Below, piece by piece: positions 1 through 11,039 of a stretch of 64,000 nucleotides of DNA. Position 1 is the stretch's first letter. The number at the start of each line of letters is the position of its first letter. The notes beneath the pieces are model-generated. The model was given only the letters and a program-made list of their open reading frames with translations, had not been told where the DNA came from and made no database searches. The stretch covers positions 1,632,987-1,696,986 of the forward strand of contig CM065701.1 of the NCBI GenBank assembly GCA_017654935.2, read 5' to 3'. A program made the position numbers and the translations under genes. The stretch comes from Phymorhynchus buccinoides (lineage: Eukaryota; Mollusca; Gastropoda; Neogastropoda; Raphitomidae).

Positions 1-560
1 CACTGCTAGCTACTGCTTGGAAACCGTATCTTGGCAATATCTTTTTCAAATTCAAGCACCATAGACTTTGGATTGTTCCCAAATGGTTCAAAAGTATACT
101 CTTTTTTCTTGTGTACACTTTTGAAGTGTTTGAGAACAAACAGAAGGTTGCAGTGCTCGATACGATAATGCCCGTATCTTCTGGCCCATCCACAGACATC
201 AGAAGCTAAGCTCTGACTGTACCAATGCTTGCTGCTCAGATCTAGGAAAAGTGTGCACACAACTAGCTATGTACAACTTCCAATCTCCAGTGACCGCTCT
301 CCGACAGTGACAACAGTGACCGCTCTCCGTCAGTGACAACACTAACAGAATTCAGTAAAGATGCAGATCAACACCCCCTGTTGTAGTCTTGGTTCAATGT
401 GTTCTTTTTGCCTGCTTTGCCTTAATCTTCTACTATTATTGAATGCATATTTTTAATTATTATTATTCTTCTTTCACTACAAACGCCATCATCCTGTTGA
501 TGGTTCTGTTGTAGAAATGGGGAATCCCAGTATAGCAGCTGAGCAAACGGCTGCTGAACA
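1..560. other. No recognised gene; small 26-bp tandem pair
   Basis: There is an open frame of 84 codons on the minus strand at 6-260 (ends ...AKIRFPSSS), but I recognise no domain and see no splice or start context that decides for it. At 290-341 a 26-bp unit beginning GTGACCGCTCTCCG is present twice. The rest is AT-rich and unremarkable. Confidence 0.4.
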
Positions 561-721
561 GTTTAGAAAACATTGTTTGGGAGAAGAGATGGGTGTGGGG
601 AGAGTGTAACAGGGGCTAGTTTATGGTGTTGGGAGAAGGTGGAGGGAGGGGGACAGGCGGGGGTGAGGGTGGGGGGGGGGGGGGCGGGACTAGGGGGGCT
701 TAGGAATAGGCGGAGGTATGG

Positions 722-1000
722 ATGCAACTCCCCCAAATGAAAACAAAAACCTGAAAGGGATCCAGGGGCAGCTCTAGTCCTGTTGGAGGATTCAGAGGGC
801 AACGCAGAGAGAGAGATAACGAGATAGTTACAATGATGGACAGACCGTTTGAGTCTGATATTATATAAGCCTTGTAAAATGATTACATTGCCTTTGAAAA
901 CAATGGCATCATGCTGTTTTCAAGATTCCCTGAGAGACTTCCAGGATAGAACAACCAAGTTCAAAATAACCCAAATCGCTGGTGGTCATTTTTGGGGGGA
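722..1000 (+). repeat. Interspersed repeat, second copy at 34968-35235
   Basis: This stretch aligns along its length with 34968-35235. Both begin TGCAACTCCCCCAAATGA, carry a GA-rich middle, then share the blocks GTTTGAGTCTGATA, AAGCCTTGTAAAAT and GATAGAACAACCAAGTTCAA, and end with CCAAATCGCT followed by GTGGTCA. The copies differ by substitutions and small indels, so they are old relative to each other. No coding sequence is visible. A G-rich run lies just upstream at 668-684. The family is not one I can name. Confidence 0.7.
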
Positions 1001-1507
1001 GGGTGGGGTGGGGGGCAGGTGAAATAAAAATTTAAAAAAACACTAAAGACGCGTAAAGTTCAGTTTTTGGTGTAAAAAAAATGTATAACTGAAATCAGTG
1101 TAAAATTGAAAGATCTGCACCATGGGAGGACATACACTGTGATACAGTACAGTTGTGCACAGTGATCGTGCATCATTTGATTTGTTTTTAAATTGATTGG
1201 ATGACGGCAAGCGGCCATTTAGATCACTCAAAACAAAAAGTTGTTTCATGAAAACTAACCCTAACCCTTACCCGAGAAAGACAAAAAGTTGCTTTTAATT
1301 CTACTGAGTATATCACTATATGCAGTGAGAATGCTTAGTACTAGTAGGGGGCAAACAAAATTTAACCTTTGCAAGTGACAAAAATAACAGCCAACCATTC
1401 AAATTGATGTATGGTTACTGTGCACAGCTCTATGTCATGGGGTCAGGGGGGGGGGGGGGGGAGGCTATATTTGGGATTTGAAGCCTTCCACTGAGGATGC
1501 TATGACC

Positions 1508-1620
1508 TTAGAAGTTAGATGGAAGGGAGTTCCACTCACTGATGGTACGTGGAAAGAAGAACTTCCTGTAGCTGGTCTTGCAGAAGGGGGGAGGTAGGTA
1601 GATTGTGGTGATGAGATTGC
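1508..1620 (-). pseudogene. LINE RT C-terminal fragment
   Basis: The minus-strand translation contains SYRKFFFPRTISEWNSLPS, the conserved C-terminal signature (FFPRTI.EWNSLP) that follows the reverse-transcriptase domain in CR1/Jockey-type non-LTR retrotransposons. Only this tail is visible; no RT catalytic block is present nearby. It is a 5'-truncated relic. Just below, 1690-1740 carries a GCCTTCCAAGGCCGAGAGGA segment that recurs at 30600-30640 and may be a separate SINE tail. Confidence 0.65.
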
Positions 1621-1770
1621 CTTGTCCTCCTTGTTGGTGGGTTAAATTGTGTAAATGGATGAAAATTAATGTTAAATATTGAAATGTCCCATATGACATG
1701 ATATGTGCCTTCCAAGGCCGAGAGGACATAAAGCTCAATTTATCGCATTAAATATTGAAAACGAGGTTAA

Positions 1771-2260
1771 CGACAGTATCCGAAATTATTCTGAGCATTT
1801 TTCGCCCAACTTTTGTACTTCAACTGGTAAGGGATAGGGTTAGAATCAGTTTACGGTTATTTTCATGACACAGAAAGTTTGAAACATGAAAATAGTCAGC
1901 AAGGAACAACAAACATAAACCCTCTCTATTCAGCGTCGCTGTTACAGTGTTAGTGGTGCCGTACAGCATGGGGAAAATGGCGACCGTTAAATGCTAAGTT
2001 TGCATTTATATATGGTAACACTTCAAGCAGCTTATTTTAATTATAATTTAAATTATAAATCTTCGATTCTGACGAAAATAGCCCTAAACTGATTCTAAAT
2101 CTAAGTTTCAAAATCTAACCCTATCCCTTACCTGATGAAGTACAAAAGTTGGGTGAAAAACGCTCAGAATAGGAACACTGTCAATAAGAGGCTACGCCTA
2201 ATTAGACGTTAAACCAACCATTGAGAGAGAGAGCGCTCAGAATAATTTTGGATACTGTCG
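1771..2260. mobile_element. Foldback (MITE-like) element with TAACCC-like core
   Basis: The left arm starts CGACAGTATCCGAAATTATT and runs through GCCCAACTTTTGTACTTCA to GGTAAGGGATAGGGTT. The right arm reads the same in reverse complement, from AACCCTATCCCTTACC through GAAGTACAAAAGTTGGG to GGATACTGTCG. The inner ends carry telomere-like GGGATAGGGTTAG in opposite orientations. No transposase is present. A later 62-bp insertion sits in the right arm (separate entry). The class of transposon is not identified. Confidence 0.75.
2172..2233. mobile_element. Short insertion with 11-bp target-site duplication
   Basis: The foldback's left arm predicts an uninterrupted right arm. Instead, 62 bp starting GGAACACTGTCAATAAG and ending in a (GA)n tail are inserted, flanked by identical copies of CGCTCAGAATA at 2161-2171 and 2234-2244. 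The insert contains GACGTTAAACCAACCA before the GA tail, which looks like a SINE 3' end. Length and target duplication fit a 5'-truncated retroposed SINE. Confidence 0.75.
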
Positions 2261-2289
2261 AGTGTCGTTCTTCTTCTTCTTCTTCTGTG

Positions 2290-2998
2290 GTGGTGACCAA
2301 CTTCTTTATATAGAAGTAATTGTACACACTTTAGGGGGTCTGGCCCAGCTTTAGGCTGGGTTGGGGCCGGACTAGGTCTCCAGCTTGCTGGGGGTAAGGT
2401 TGAAAAGCGCTTTAGCCTGTCCGGCAGCTCCACTAATGCCGGGCACATCAGACTAGGGACACTGTACCTTTTATTTATTTGCATCCCTCCCCGCACCTTC
2501 TTTTGTCTGTTTGTGTTTTGTGAATTCAGTTTTTAAATCATCTATGTATATTTAATTACTTACTTATTATTTGATTCTAACTTGCTTTGGCTTGGCTGTG
2601 CGCACGACCATTTGTTTTTCCCAACATCGGCAGAATCTTCAACTTGATGAAGGAGGCCGATTAACGGGAAGAAGAAGGGTGACCATAGAAAAAGATTCAG
2701 AAGAGAGATAGGAAGAAAAAGTAAATACACATACAAACTATCAGATTGGCTTAGAATCAATAGGAGAAATCAAGCAAAGGAAACTCTGGGCTGGGAAGGG
2801 GAAAACTACAGGGAGCTGCCGGCAGCTACTAATTCTCACGTTCGCCCCCAGCAAGCTGGACACTCCATAAGGCAATGCCCAAGCCCCAACCAAAAAGACA
2901 AACAAAGACAGAACAAACAGATCCCTAACTACTGGGGTAAAAATAATTGGGGACGAAGATGGAGGGACTGGGGTAGGGAAGTTTGTTGAAGGTTTCAC
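2290..2998. other. Two degenerate inverted-related segments, no clear gene
   Basis: Minus-strand 2335-2440 and plus-strand 2805-2900 share, in opposite orientation, blocks such as GGAGCTGCCGG, CCCCCAGCAAGCTGG and a C-rich CCCAACC segment. The plus-strand translation near 2850-2880 reads AGHSIRQCPSPNQKD, which vaguely resembles the second half of a retroelement zinc knuckle, but the first two cysteines are missing. This is probably an old repeat; I cannot name it. Confidence 0.3.
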
Positions 2999-3034
2999 TG
3001 CTGGGTTGTGGCTGAGAGCTCAGCTGACGCCGGC

Positions 3035-3287
3035 TCTGTCGGGTTCAAATTCCCAGCGTGGTCAAATTCATAGCTCGTTACTAGTACTATGAGAGTGACT
3101 ATTTGCGACAACCACAAATTTCACTTTTTCGTTACTTGAACCATTTACCTAACCCTAACCCTATCCCTAACCCTAGAAAATAGTGAAATTTGTCGTTCAT
3201 GCTCAATGTCGCAAAATGCCGCAAATAGTCAGTCTTATAGTATAGCGAGCTAGGAATTTGACCACGCTGGGAATTTGAACCCGACAG
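3035..3287. mobile_element. Foldback element carrying telomere-like repeats
   Basis: Terminal inverted repeats of roughly 90 bp: left begins CTGTCGGGTTCAAATTCCCA, right ends in its reverse complement (TGGGAATTTGAACCCGACAG). The arms continue through GACTATTTGCG and CACAAATTTCACT. The central part at 3148-3176 is an imperfect (CTAACC)n-type run. There is no coding capacity, so it is non-autonomous. GGGTTCAAATTCC in the arm also resembles a pol III B box, and 3000-3030 just upstream has a tRNA-like GGCTGAGAGCTC. Confidence 0.75.
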
Positions 3288-3295
3288 GCTCCCCT

Positions 3296-3886
3296 CCCGA
3301 GTCTGGGATGTTGATCCAGTTCAGGTGGCGTTGAAGCCTGGATTCAAAGACTGCCAGGGATGGTGCAGTGGCAGTGTCGTCGGGAAGGCGGTTCCACTCA
3401 GGGATTGTGCGGGGAAAGAAGGTTCCCTGCCGATACTGGGTTCGACTCGATTTGGTGTCATACGCCTGGGAGATGGCTTGGCGTCCGCTTTTCTTCTGGC
3501 AGCTTGATGTTGGGGCATGTTTTGTCTCTACTAACTTTCAGGAGGCCGTTTCTGTACTTATACAGGGTGGTGAGTCTGGCCTTCTTTCTTCTTTGTTGCA
3601 GTGAGGGCCAGGAAAGCTCTTCCAGCATGTTGCTGACGCTGGAGGTTGCCTTGTACTAAGTTGTAGTCCTGCACGGTCCACCTTGCCGCTCGCCTCAGTG
3701 GACCTTCTCAGTGGAGTCGATGCAGGTCTTTGTGGTGGGGTCCCATACAGGACTAGCATACTCCAGCACTGGTCTGACAAGAGCTTTGTATGAAGCCTCC
3801 TTCGCCTTTCGACTGCAGATCTTCAAGTTTCTTCTTACAAAGCCCAGGGTCTTGTTTGCTTTGTTGACCGTGTTCGTTGTTGTCAA
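3296..3886 (-). pseudogene. LINE reverse transcriptase, C-terminal part (CR1/Jockey-like)
   Basis: Read on the minus strand, 3886 to 3695 gives NKANKTLGFVRRNLK and YKALVRPVLEYASPVWDP, the conserved thumb and post-RT region of CR1/Jockey-clade elements. Below it, in shifted frames, follow SSVSNMLEELSWPSLQQRRK and KARLTTLYKYRNGL, the usual next blocks. Stops and frame changes show it is dead. It lies head-to-head with a plus-strand RT segment of similar type starting near 3900, so the C-terminal and central parts of what may be the same ORF face opposite ways. Confidence 0.8.
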
Positions 3887-3989
3887 CCGAAATGGAGGGG
3901 GTGTTGACTTTGCCCAGAAAATCTCAGCACATTCAACACTAAAGGATCTGTTTCTGAGCTGCTTAAAATTCTAAAAATGAGATGCTTCC

Positions 3990-6900
3990 AATTTTCTTGG
4001 GCTGTGCAGCAGTCTTCAACACTACAAGTAAGGAGGCCAATGTCACACCTGTATTTAAAAAAGGGGAGAAATATGATCCAGCAAACCATAGACCAATATC
4101 CCTCACCAGTGTTCCCTGTAAGATCTTGGAGCATATCATCACCAGTGCCATTATGAACCATCTAGAAGATCACGGCATCCTGTGTGACCAGCAAACTATA
4201 GACCAATATCCCTCACCAGTGTTCCCTGTAAGATCTTGGAGCATATCATCACCAGTGCCATCATGAACCATCTAGAAGATCACGGCATCCTGTGTGACCA
4301 GCAAACTATAGACCAATATCCCTCACCAGTGTTCCCTGTAAGATCTTGGAGCATATCATCACCAGTGCCATCATGAACCATCTAGAAGATCACGGCATCC
4401 TGTGTGACCAGCAAACTATAGACCAATATCCCTCACCAGTGTTCCCTGTAAGATCTTGGAGCATATCATCACCAGTGCCATCATGAACCATCTAGAAGAT
4501 CACGGCATCCTGTGTGACCAGCAAACTATAGACCAATATCCCTCACCAGTGTTCCCTGTAAGATCTTGGAGCATATCATCACCAGTGCCATCATGAACCA
4601 TCTAGAAGATCACGGCATCCTGTGTGACCAGCAAACTATAGACCAATATCCCTCACCAGTGTTCCCTGTAAGATCTTGGAGCATATCATCACCAGTGCCA
4701 TCATGAACCATCTAGAAGATCACGGGATCCTGTGTGACCAGCAAACTATAGACCAATATCCCTCACCAGTGTTCCCTGTAAGATCTTGGAGCATATCATC
4801 ACCAGTGCCATCATGAACCATCTAGAAGATCACGGGATCCTGTGTGACCAGCAAACTATAGACCAATATCCCTCACCAGTGTTCCCTGTAAGATCTTGGA
4901 GCATATCATCACCAGTGCCATCATGAACCATCTATAAGATCACGGGATCCTGTGTGACCAGCAAACTATAGACCACTATCCCTCACCAGTGTTCCTTGTA
5001 AGATCTTGGAGCATATCATCACCAGTGCCATCATGAACCATCTAGAAGATCACGGCATCCTGTGTGACCAGCAAACTATAGACCAATATCCCTCACCAGT
5101 GTTCCCTGTAAGATCTTGGAGCATATCATCACCAGTGCCATCATGAACCATCTAGAAGATCACGGCATCCTGTGTGACCAGCAAACTATAGACCAATATC
5201 CCTCACCAGTGTTCCCTGTAAGATCTTGGAGCATATCATCACCAGTGCCATTATGAACCATCTAGAAGATCACGGCATCCTGTGTGACCAGCAAACTATA
5301 GACCAATATCCCTCACCAGTGTTCCCTGTAAGATCTTGGAGCATATCATCACCAGTGCCATCATGAACCATCTAGAAGATCACGGCATCCTGTGTGACCA
5401 GCAAACTATAGACCACTATCCCTCACCAGTGTTCCCTGTAAGATCTTGGAGCATATCATCACCAGTGCCATCATGAACCATCTAGAAGATCACGGGATCC
5501 TGTGTGACCAGCAAACTATAGACCAATATCCCTCACCAGTGTTCCCTGTAAGATCTTGGAGCATATCATCACCAGTGCCATCATGAACCATCTAGAAGAT
5601 CACGGGATCCTGTGTGACCAGCAAACTATAGACCAATATCCCTCACCAGTGTTCCCTGTAAGATCTTGGAGCATATCATCACCAGTGCCATCATGAACCA
5701 TCTAGAAGATCACGGGATCCTGTGTGACCAGCAAACTATAGACCAATATCCCTCACCAGTGTTCCCTGTAAGATCTTGGAGCATATCATCACCAGTGCCA
5801 TCATGAACCATCTAGAAGATCACGGGATCCTGTGTGACCAGCAAACTATAGACCAATATCCCTCACCAGTGTTCCCTGTAAGATCTTGGAGCATATCATC
5901 ACCAGTGCCATCATGAACCATCTAGAAGATCACGGGATCCTGTGTGACCAGCAAACTATAGACCAATATCCCTCACCAGTGTTCCCTGTAAGATCTTGGA
6001 GCATATCATCACCAGTGCCATCATGAACCATCTAGAAGATCACGGCATCCTGTGTGACCAGCAAACTATAGACCAATATCCCTCACCAGTGTTCCCTGTA
6101 AGATCTTGGAGCATATCATCACCAGTGCCATCATGAACCATCTAGAAGATCACGGCATCCTGTGTGACCAGCAAACTATAGACCAATATCCCTCACCAGT
6201 GTTCCCTGTAAGATCTTGGAGCATATCATCACCAGTGCCATCATGAACCATCTAGAAGATCACGGGATCCTGTGTGACCAGCAAACTATAGACCAATATC
6301 CCTCACCAGTGTTCCCTGTAAGATCTTGGAGCATATCATCACCAGTGCCATCATGAACCATCTAGAAGATCACGGGATCCTGTGTGACCAGCAAACTATA
6401 GACCAATATCCCTCACCAGTGTTCCCTGTAAGATCTTGGAGCATATCATCACCAGTGCCATCATGAACCATCTAGAAGATCACGGCATCCTGTGTGACCA
6501 GCAAACTATAGACCAATATCCCTCACCAGTGTTCCCTGTAAGATCTTGGAGCATATCATCACCAGTGCCATCATGAACCATCTAGAAGATCACGGCATCC
6601 TGTGTGACCAGCAAACTATAGACCAATATCCCTCACCAGTGTTCCCTGTAAGATCTTGGAGCATATCATCACCAGTGCCATCATGAACCATCTAGAAGAT
6701 CACGGCATCCTGTGTGACCAGCAAACTATAGACCAATATCCCTCACCAGTGTTCCCTGTAAGATCTTGGAGCATATCATCACCAGTGCCATCATGAACCA
6801 TCTAGAAGATCACGGCATCCTGTGTGACCAGCAAACTATAGACCACTATCCCTCACCAGTGTTCCCTGTAAGATCTTGGAGCATATCATCACCAGTGCCA

Positions 6901-8388
6901 TCATGAACCATCTAGAAGATCACGGCATCCTGTGTGACCAGCAAACTATAGACCAATATCCCTCACCAGTGTTCCCTGTAAGATCTTGGAGCATATCATC
7001 ACCAGTGCCATCATGAACCATCTAGAAGATCACGGCATCCTGTGTGACCAGCAAACTATAGACCAATATCCCTCACCAGTGTTCCCTGTAAGATCTTGGA
7101 GCATATCATCACCAGTGCCATCATGAACCATCTAGAAGATCACGGGATCCTGTGTGACCAGCAAACTATAGACCAATATCCCTCACCAGTGTTCCCTGTA
7201 AGATCTTGGAGCATATCATCACCAGTGCCATCATGAACCATCTAGAAGATCACGGGATCCTGTGTGACCAGCAAACTATAGACCAATATCCCTCACCAGT
7301 GTTCCCTGTAAGATCTTGGAGCATATCATCACCAGTGCCATCATGAACCATCTAGAAGATCACGGGATCCTGTGTGACCAGCAAACTATAGACCAATATC
7401 CCTCACCAGTGTTCCCTGTAAGATCTTGGAGCATATCATCACCAGTGCCATCATGAACCATCTAGAAGATCACGGGATCCTGTGTGACCAGCAAACTATA
7501 GACCAATATCCCTCACCAGTGTTCCCTGTAAGATCTTGGAGCATATCATCACCAGTGCCATCATGAACCATCTAGAAGATCACGGGATCCTGTGTGACCA
7601 GCAAACTATAGACCACTATCCCTCACCAGTGTTCCTTGTAAGATCTTGGAGCATATCATCACCAGTGCCATCATGAACCATCTAGAAGATCACGGGATCC
7701 TGTGTGACCAGCAAACTATAGACCACTATCCCTCACCAGTGTTCCCTGTAAGATCTTGGAGCATATCATCACCAGTGCCATCATGAACCATCTGGAAGAT
7801 CACGGCATCCTGTGTGACCAGCAAACTATCGACCAATATCCCTCACCAGTGTTCCCTGTAAGATCTTGGAGCATATCATCACCAGTGCCATCATGAACCA
7901 TCTAGAAGATCACGGGATCCTGTGTGACCAGCAAACTATAGACCACTATCCCTCACCAGTGTTCCCTGTAAGATCTTGGAGCATATCATCACCAGTGCCA
8001 TTATGAACCATCTGGAAGATCACGGGATCCTGTGTGACCAGCAACACGGGTTCAGGAAGAAGAAATCCTGTGAAACACAGCTCCTGGAGTTCACTCAATC
8101 ACTGACGAACTATTTGAAAATGTTGAGCAAGGCAAGCAGACTGACATCCTGGTGCTGGATTTCGCAAAGGCCTTTGACAAGGTTAATCATAGCCTGTTCC
8201 TGCACAAGCTTCATCATTGTGGCATCCAAGGAAAGCTCAACAAATGGATAGAAGACTTCCTCAGCACCAGAAGACAGGCGGTTGTTGTCAACGGTGTCAG
8301 ATCCACCAGCATTGATATTTGTTCGGGTGTGCCCCAAGGATCAGTCCTTGGACCATGCCTGTTCCTTGCGTACATCAATGATTTGCCA
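3990..8388 (+). pseudogene. LINE reverse transcriptase with internal 110-bp tandem expansion
   Basis: Plus-strand translation gives NVTPVFKKGEKYDPANHRPI and SLTSVPCKILEHIITSAIMN at the left. After the array it continues HGFRKKKSCETQL, then (after a 1-nt frameshift near 8115-8125) LDFAKAFDKVNHSLFLHKLH, and GVPQGSVLGPCLFLAYINDLP up to the gap. These are the palm and fingers blocks of a non-LTR reverse transcriptase (CR1/Jockey type); the YADD catalytic block would lie inside the N gap. About 3.9 kb between the NHRPI and GFRKKK blocks is a tandem array of this same coding stretch, and the 110-bp period breaks the frame at every copy. The element cannot encode a working protein. Confidence 0.85.
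4079..8044 (+). repeat. 110-bp tandem array (~36 copies) derived from a LINE RT domain
   Basis: The unit start GACCAATATCCCTCACC recurs every 110 bp from 4091 to 7941. Copies differ at few sites: CACGGCATCC versus CACGGGATCC, GACCAATATC versus GACCACTATC, and CCATCATG versus CCATTATG. Variants come in blocks, for example G-type at copies 6-8, 13-17 and 28-33. The left edge (CCAGCAAACC) and right edge (CCAGCAACAC) share CCAGCAA, so the first duplication probably arose between these short repeats. Confidence 0.95.
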
Positions 8389-8888
8389 NNNNNNNNNNNN
8401 NNNNNNNNNNNNNNNNNNNNNNNNNNNNNNNNNNNNNNNNNNNNNNNNNNNNNNNNNNNNNNNNNNNNNNNNNNNNNNNNNNNNNNNNNNNNNNNNNNNN
8501 NNNNNNNNNNNNNNNNNNNNNNNNNNNNNNNNNNNNNNNNNNNNNNNNNNNNNNNNNNNNNNNNNNNNNNNNNNNNNNNNNNNNNNNNNNNNNNNNNNNN
8601 NNNNNNNNNNNNNNNNNNNNNNNNNNNNNNNNNNNNNNNNNNNNNNNNNNNNNNNNNNNNNNNNNNNNNNNNNNNNNNNNNNNNNNNNNNNNNNNNNNNN
8701 NNNNNNNNNNNNNNNNNNNNNNNNNNNNNNNNNNNNNNNNNNNNNNNNNNNNNNNNNNNNNNNNNNNNNNNNNNNNNNNNNNNNNNNNNNNNNNNNNNNN
8801 NNNNNNNNNNNNNNNNNNNNNNNNNNNNNNNNNNNNNNNNNNNNNNNNNNNNNNNNNNNNNNNNNNNNNNNNNNNNNNNNNNNNNNNN
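8389..8888. other. Scaffold gap (500 N)
   Basis: Exactly 500 N, a placeholder length. It interrupts the LINE reverse transcriptase just after the INDLP motif. Confidence 0.98.
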
Positions 8889-9330
8889 ACAAAAGGGGAG
8901 CTGCATTTCTGGTCTGGAACTCGGAGAAGGAAAGAAACACGTGAATTACACTCACAAGAGACCGCATCTGTGCTTTATAGTATTTTAGCATAGCACCAGA
9001 CGATCACAACCTGTTGATCGCATGTTATTTTCTAACGTGAACAAGTAGAAGAACAAGAAGACAGTGTCACAGAGTATACAGAAAAAAAATTCATCCAAGG
9101 GAAGTATTTTCTCTTCTGAGTGGCCCAACAAGCTTGGAAAAGCTGCAATGCTCTCCCTTTTGTTCAGACTCCAATAATTAATAATAATACATAGTACAAT
9201 TTATATAGCGCTTTACTCAGGATGAGCCAAGCGCTTTAGCAATCAATTATCCATCAACAGACAACACACCAGCATTCAAAGAATGACACCAACCAGCAAC
9301 AACGATATACAAGCAACTCTCTCCTCTAAA
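8889..9330. repeat. No gene; SINE-like tail near 9195-9240
   Basis: At 9195-9240 the sequence TTTATATAGCGCTTTACTC followed by AGCGCTTTAGC resembles the 3' tails of short interspersed elements widespread in marine animals. The identification is from memory of such tails, and no boundaries or target duplication are visible. The rest shows nothing recognisable. Confidence 0.35.
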
Positions 9331-9599
9331 CTACACACACACACGCGCGCGATCACACAAACACACCACACACACCCACACACACACATCGCACACGCGC
9401 GCCGCGCACGCACGGCACGCACAGCAGCGCGCACCGCGCGCAACGCACGCACACGCACGACAAACCCAGCACACACACACACATTTATCGACGCCAACTC
9501 GTTCTCACCCCATTCAGTAAAACGCCACAACACTGAAGCCGCAACGGACTGACCACATCACCCAACCCCTCACACACAACGTACGCACGCAGGACGACC

Positions 9600-9639
<40 letters not shown>

Positions 9640-9830
9640 ACACACACACACACCACACACACACACCACACACACACTGCTTGCACACACAACCACAAAA
9701 ACCAAAACCAACACAAGCACATATGTATGCGCGACCAACACATGCATGCCTCACGCACAGCACGCACACGCAACACATACACACAACACACACACACACA
9801 ACACACCACTGCACACACACGCAACCACAA
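9331..9830. repeat. CA/GC-rich microsatellites
   Basis: Two CA-rich blocks (9331-9482 and 9601-9830) with interspersed CG and GCACG variants. All open frames across them are repeats of His/Thr or Cys/Val and are not genes. Confidence 0.95.
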
Positions 9831-9897
9831 AACACAGCACAACTCTTATTCATCGTCGCCTCACGTGCCACCACGTATACCAACTAGTCAAATATGT

Positions 9898-10075
9898 TAG
9901 GGTGCAGCAGGAACAAGATGGGTTTTAAGAGAGGTTTTGATGAGGAGACTGAGTTGGAGGTCATACGAGGAGAATGCAGAGATTCCCAAAGAGATGGTGC
10001 TTGACAAACAAAGACGTTGGCCAGACAGATTTGGAGACGGAGGGAGGTGAAGGGAAAGGAGACCCTTGTCCGTTA
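9898..10075 (-). pseudogene. LINE RT C-terminal fragment
   Basis: Minus-strand frames give APSLWESLHS and, one frame over, LLIKTSLKTHL, matching the C-terminal APxLWNSLP...SFKxxLKTHLF end of CR1/Jockey-type reverse transcriptases. The frame change and short length mark it as a relic. It lies next to a plus-strand relic of the same region (10275-10402). Confidence 0.55.
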
Positions 10076-10189
10076 ACGACAAGATTTAATACACATGCAC
10101 ATGTTGCAACGCGCTAAATGCCCTTTGCCATGCGACTGTACATAGTTTTTAATATAAGCGCGCGCTCATCGCTGCACACACCCAACACA

Positions 10190-10275
10190 CTCTCTCTCTC
10201 TCTCTCTCTCTCCCTCTCCCGTCTCTCTCTCTCTCTCTCTCTTCTCTCTTCCTACTCTCTCTCTCGCCTCTACTC
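10190..10275. repeat. CT microsatellite
   Basis: Run of (CT)n with single interruptions, directly upstream of a LINE C-terminal relic. Confidence 0.95.
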
Positions 10276-10402
10276 TTTTTCAGGTGGTACATTGTGGAAC
10301 GACCTCCCTGATGATCTAAAAAATAAAACTAGCGTATCTTCCTTTCTCTTGAAAATCTTATCACAATTTGCTAATGGACATCTTGTTATCAGTAAGTGCT
10401 AA
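10276..10402 (+). pseudogene. LINE RT C-terminal fragment
   Basis: The plus-strand frame reads FSGGTLWNDLPDDLKNKTSV and then SSFLLKI before a stop, the xxxLWNxLPxxLKxxxSxSSFKxxLK signature at the end of CR1/Jockey-type ORF2. Nothing upstream belongs to it except a CT microsatellite. Confidence 0.65.
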
Positions 10403-10498
10403 TTATGAGTCTTTACACTACAAACGTTGCCATGTCATCATCAGCCTTATGCCTAGTATTCTTATAACTAACTCGTCTCTCTCTCTCTCGTCACCACC

Positions 10499-10697
10499 CC
10501 CAAAAAAAAAAAAAAAAAAAAAAAAAAAACCCCCCCCCCACGAAAAAAAGAAAAAAAAAAAAATAAAAAAAAAGAAAACCCCCCCCCCCCCCCAAAACAA
10601 AAACACCAACCCCCAAAAAAAAAAAAAAAAAAACCACACCCCCACCCAAAAAACTCCTCGCCCGAAAAAAAACCCCCCCCCAAAAAAAAAAAAAAAA

Positions 10698-10751
<54 letters not shown>

Positions 10752-10779
10752 AAAAAAAAAAACAAAACACCAACCACCC

Positions 10780-10870
<91 letters not shown>
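10499..10870. repeat. Poly(A)/poly(C) low-complexity tract
   Basis: About 370 bp of A runs interrupted by C runs and a few G. The composition is unlike normal microsatellites and may be a long-read sequencing or consensus artefact over a poly(A) or (AC)-rich tract. All Lys-rich or Phe-rich frames here are meaningless. Confidence 0.85.
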
Positions 10871-10871
<1 letters not shown>

Positions 10872-11039
10872 AAAAAAGAAAAGAGAAAGATTTTTGTTCC
10901 ATTTTCTTGACTGTTTTATGTCAAATTTTCTTCGCTTCATGCATGGTATGAATGTGTGAATGAGAGAGCAAGGTGCAAAAGAAACTATTCTAGCTTATCC
11001 TTTTTACCCTCAATAAAACATTCATATTCGTATTCGTAT

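Noticed and set aside
6..260. 84-codon minus-strand frame as a gene
   Set aside because: No recognised domain, no splice or start context, and length within chance for AT-rich DNA.
2845..2890. Retroelement gag zinc knuckle (AGHSIRQCP)
   Set aside because: The first two cysteines of the CCHC motif are absent and no neighbouring gag or pol frame exists.
3148..3176. Possible telomere end
   Set aside because: Only a few degenerate CTAACC units, enclosed by inverted repeats of a foldback element and flanked by ordinary sequence on both sides.
8152..8988. 278-codon frame running through the N gap
   Set aside because: Most of its length is N; only the part before 8389 is real LINE sequence.
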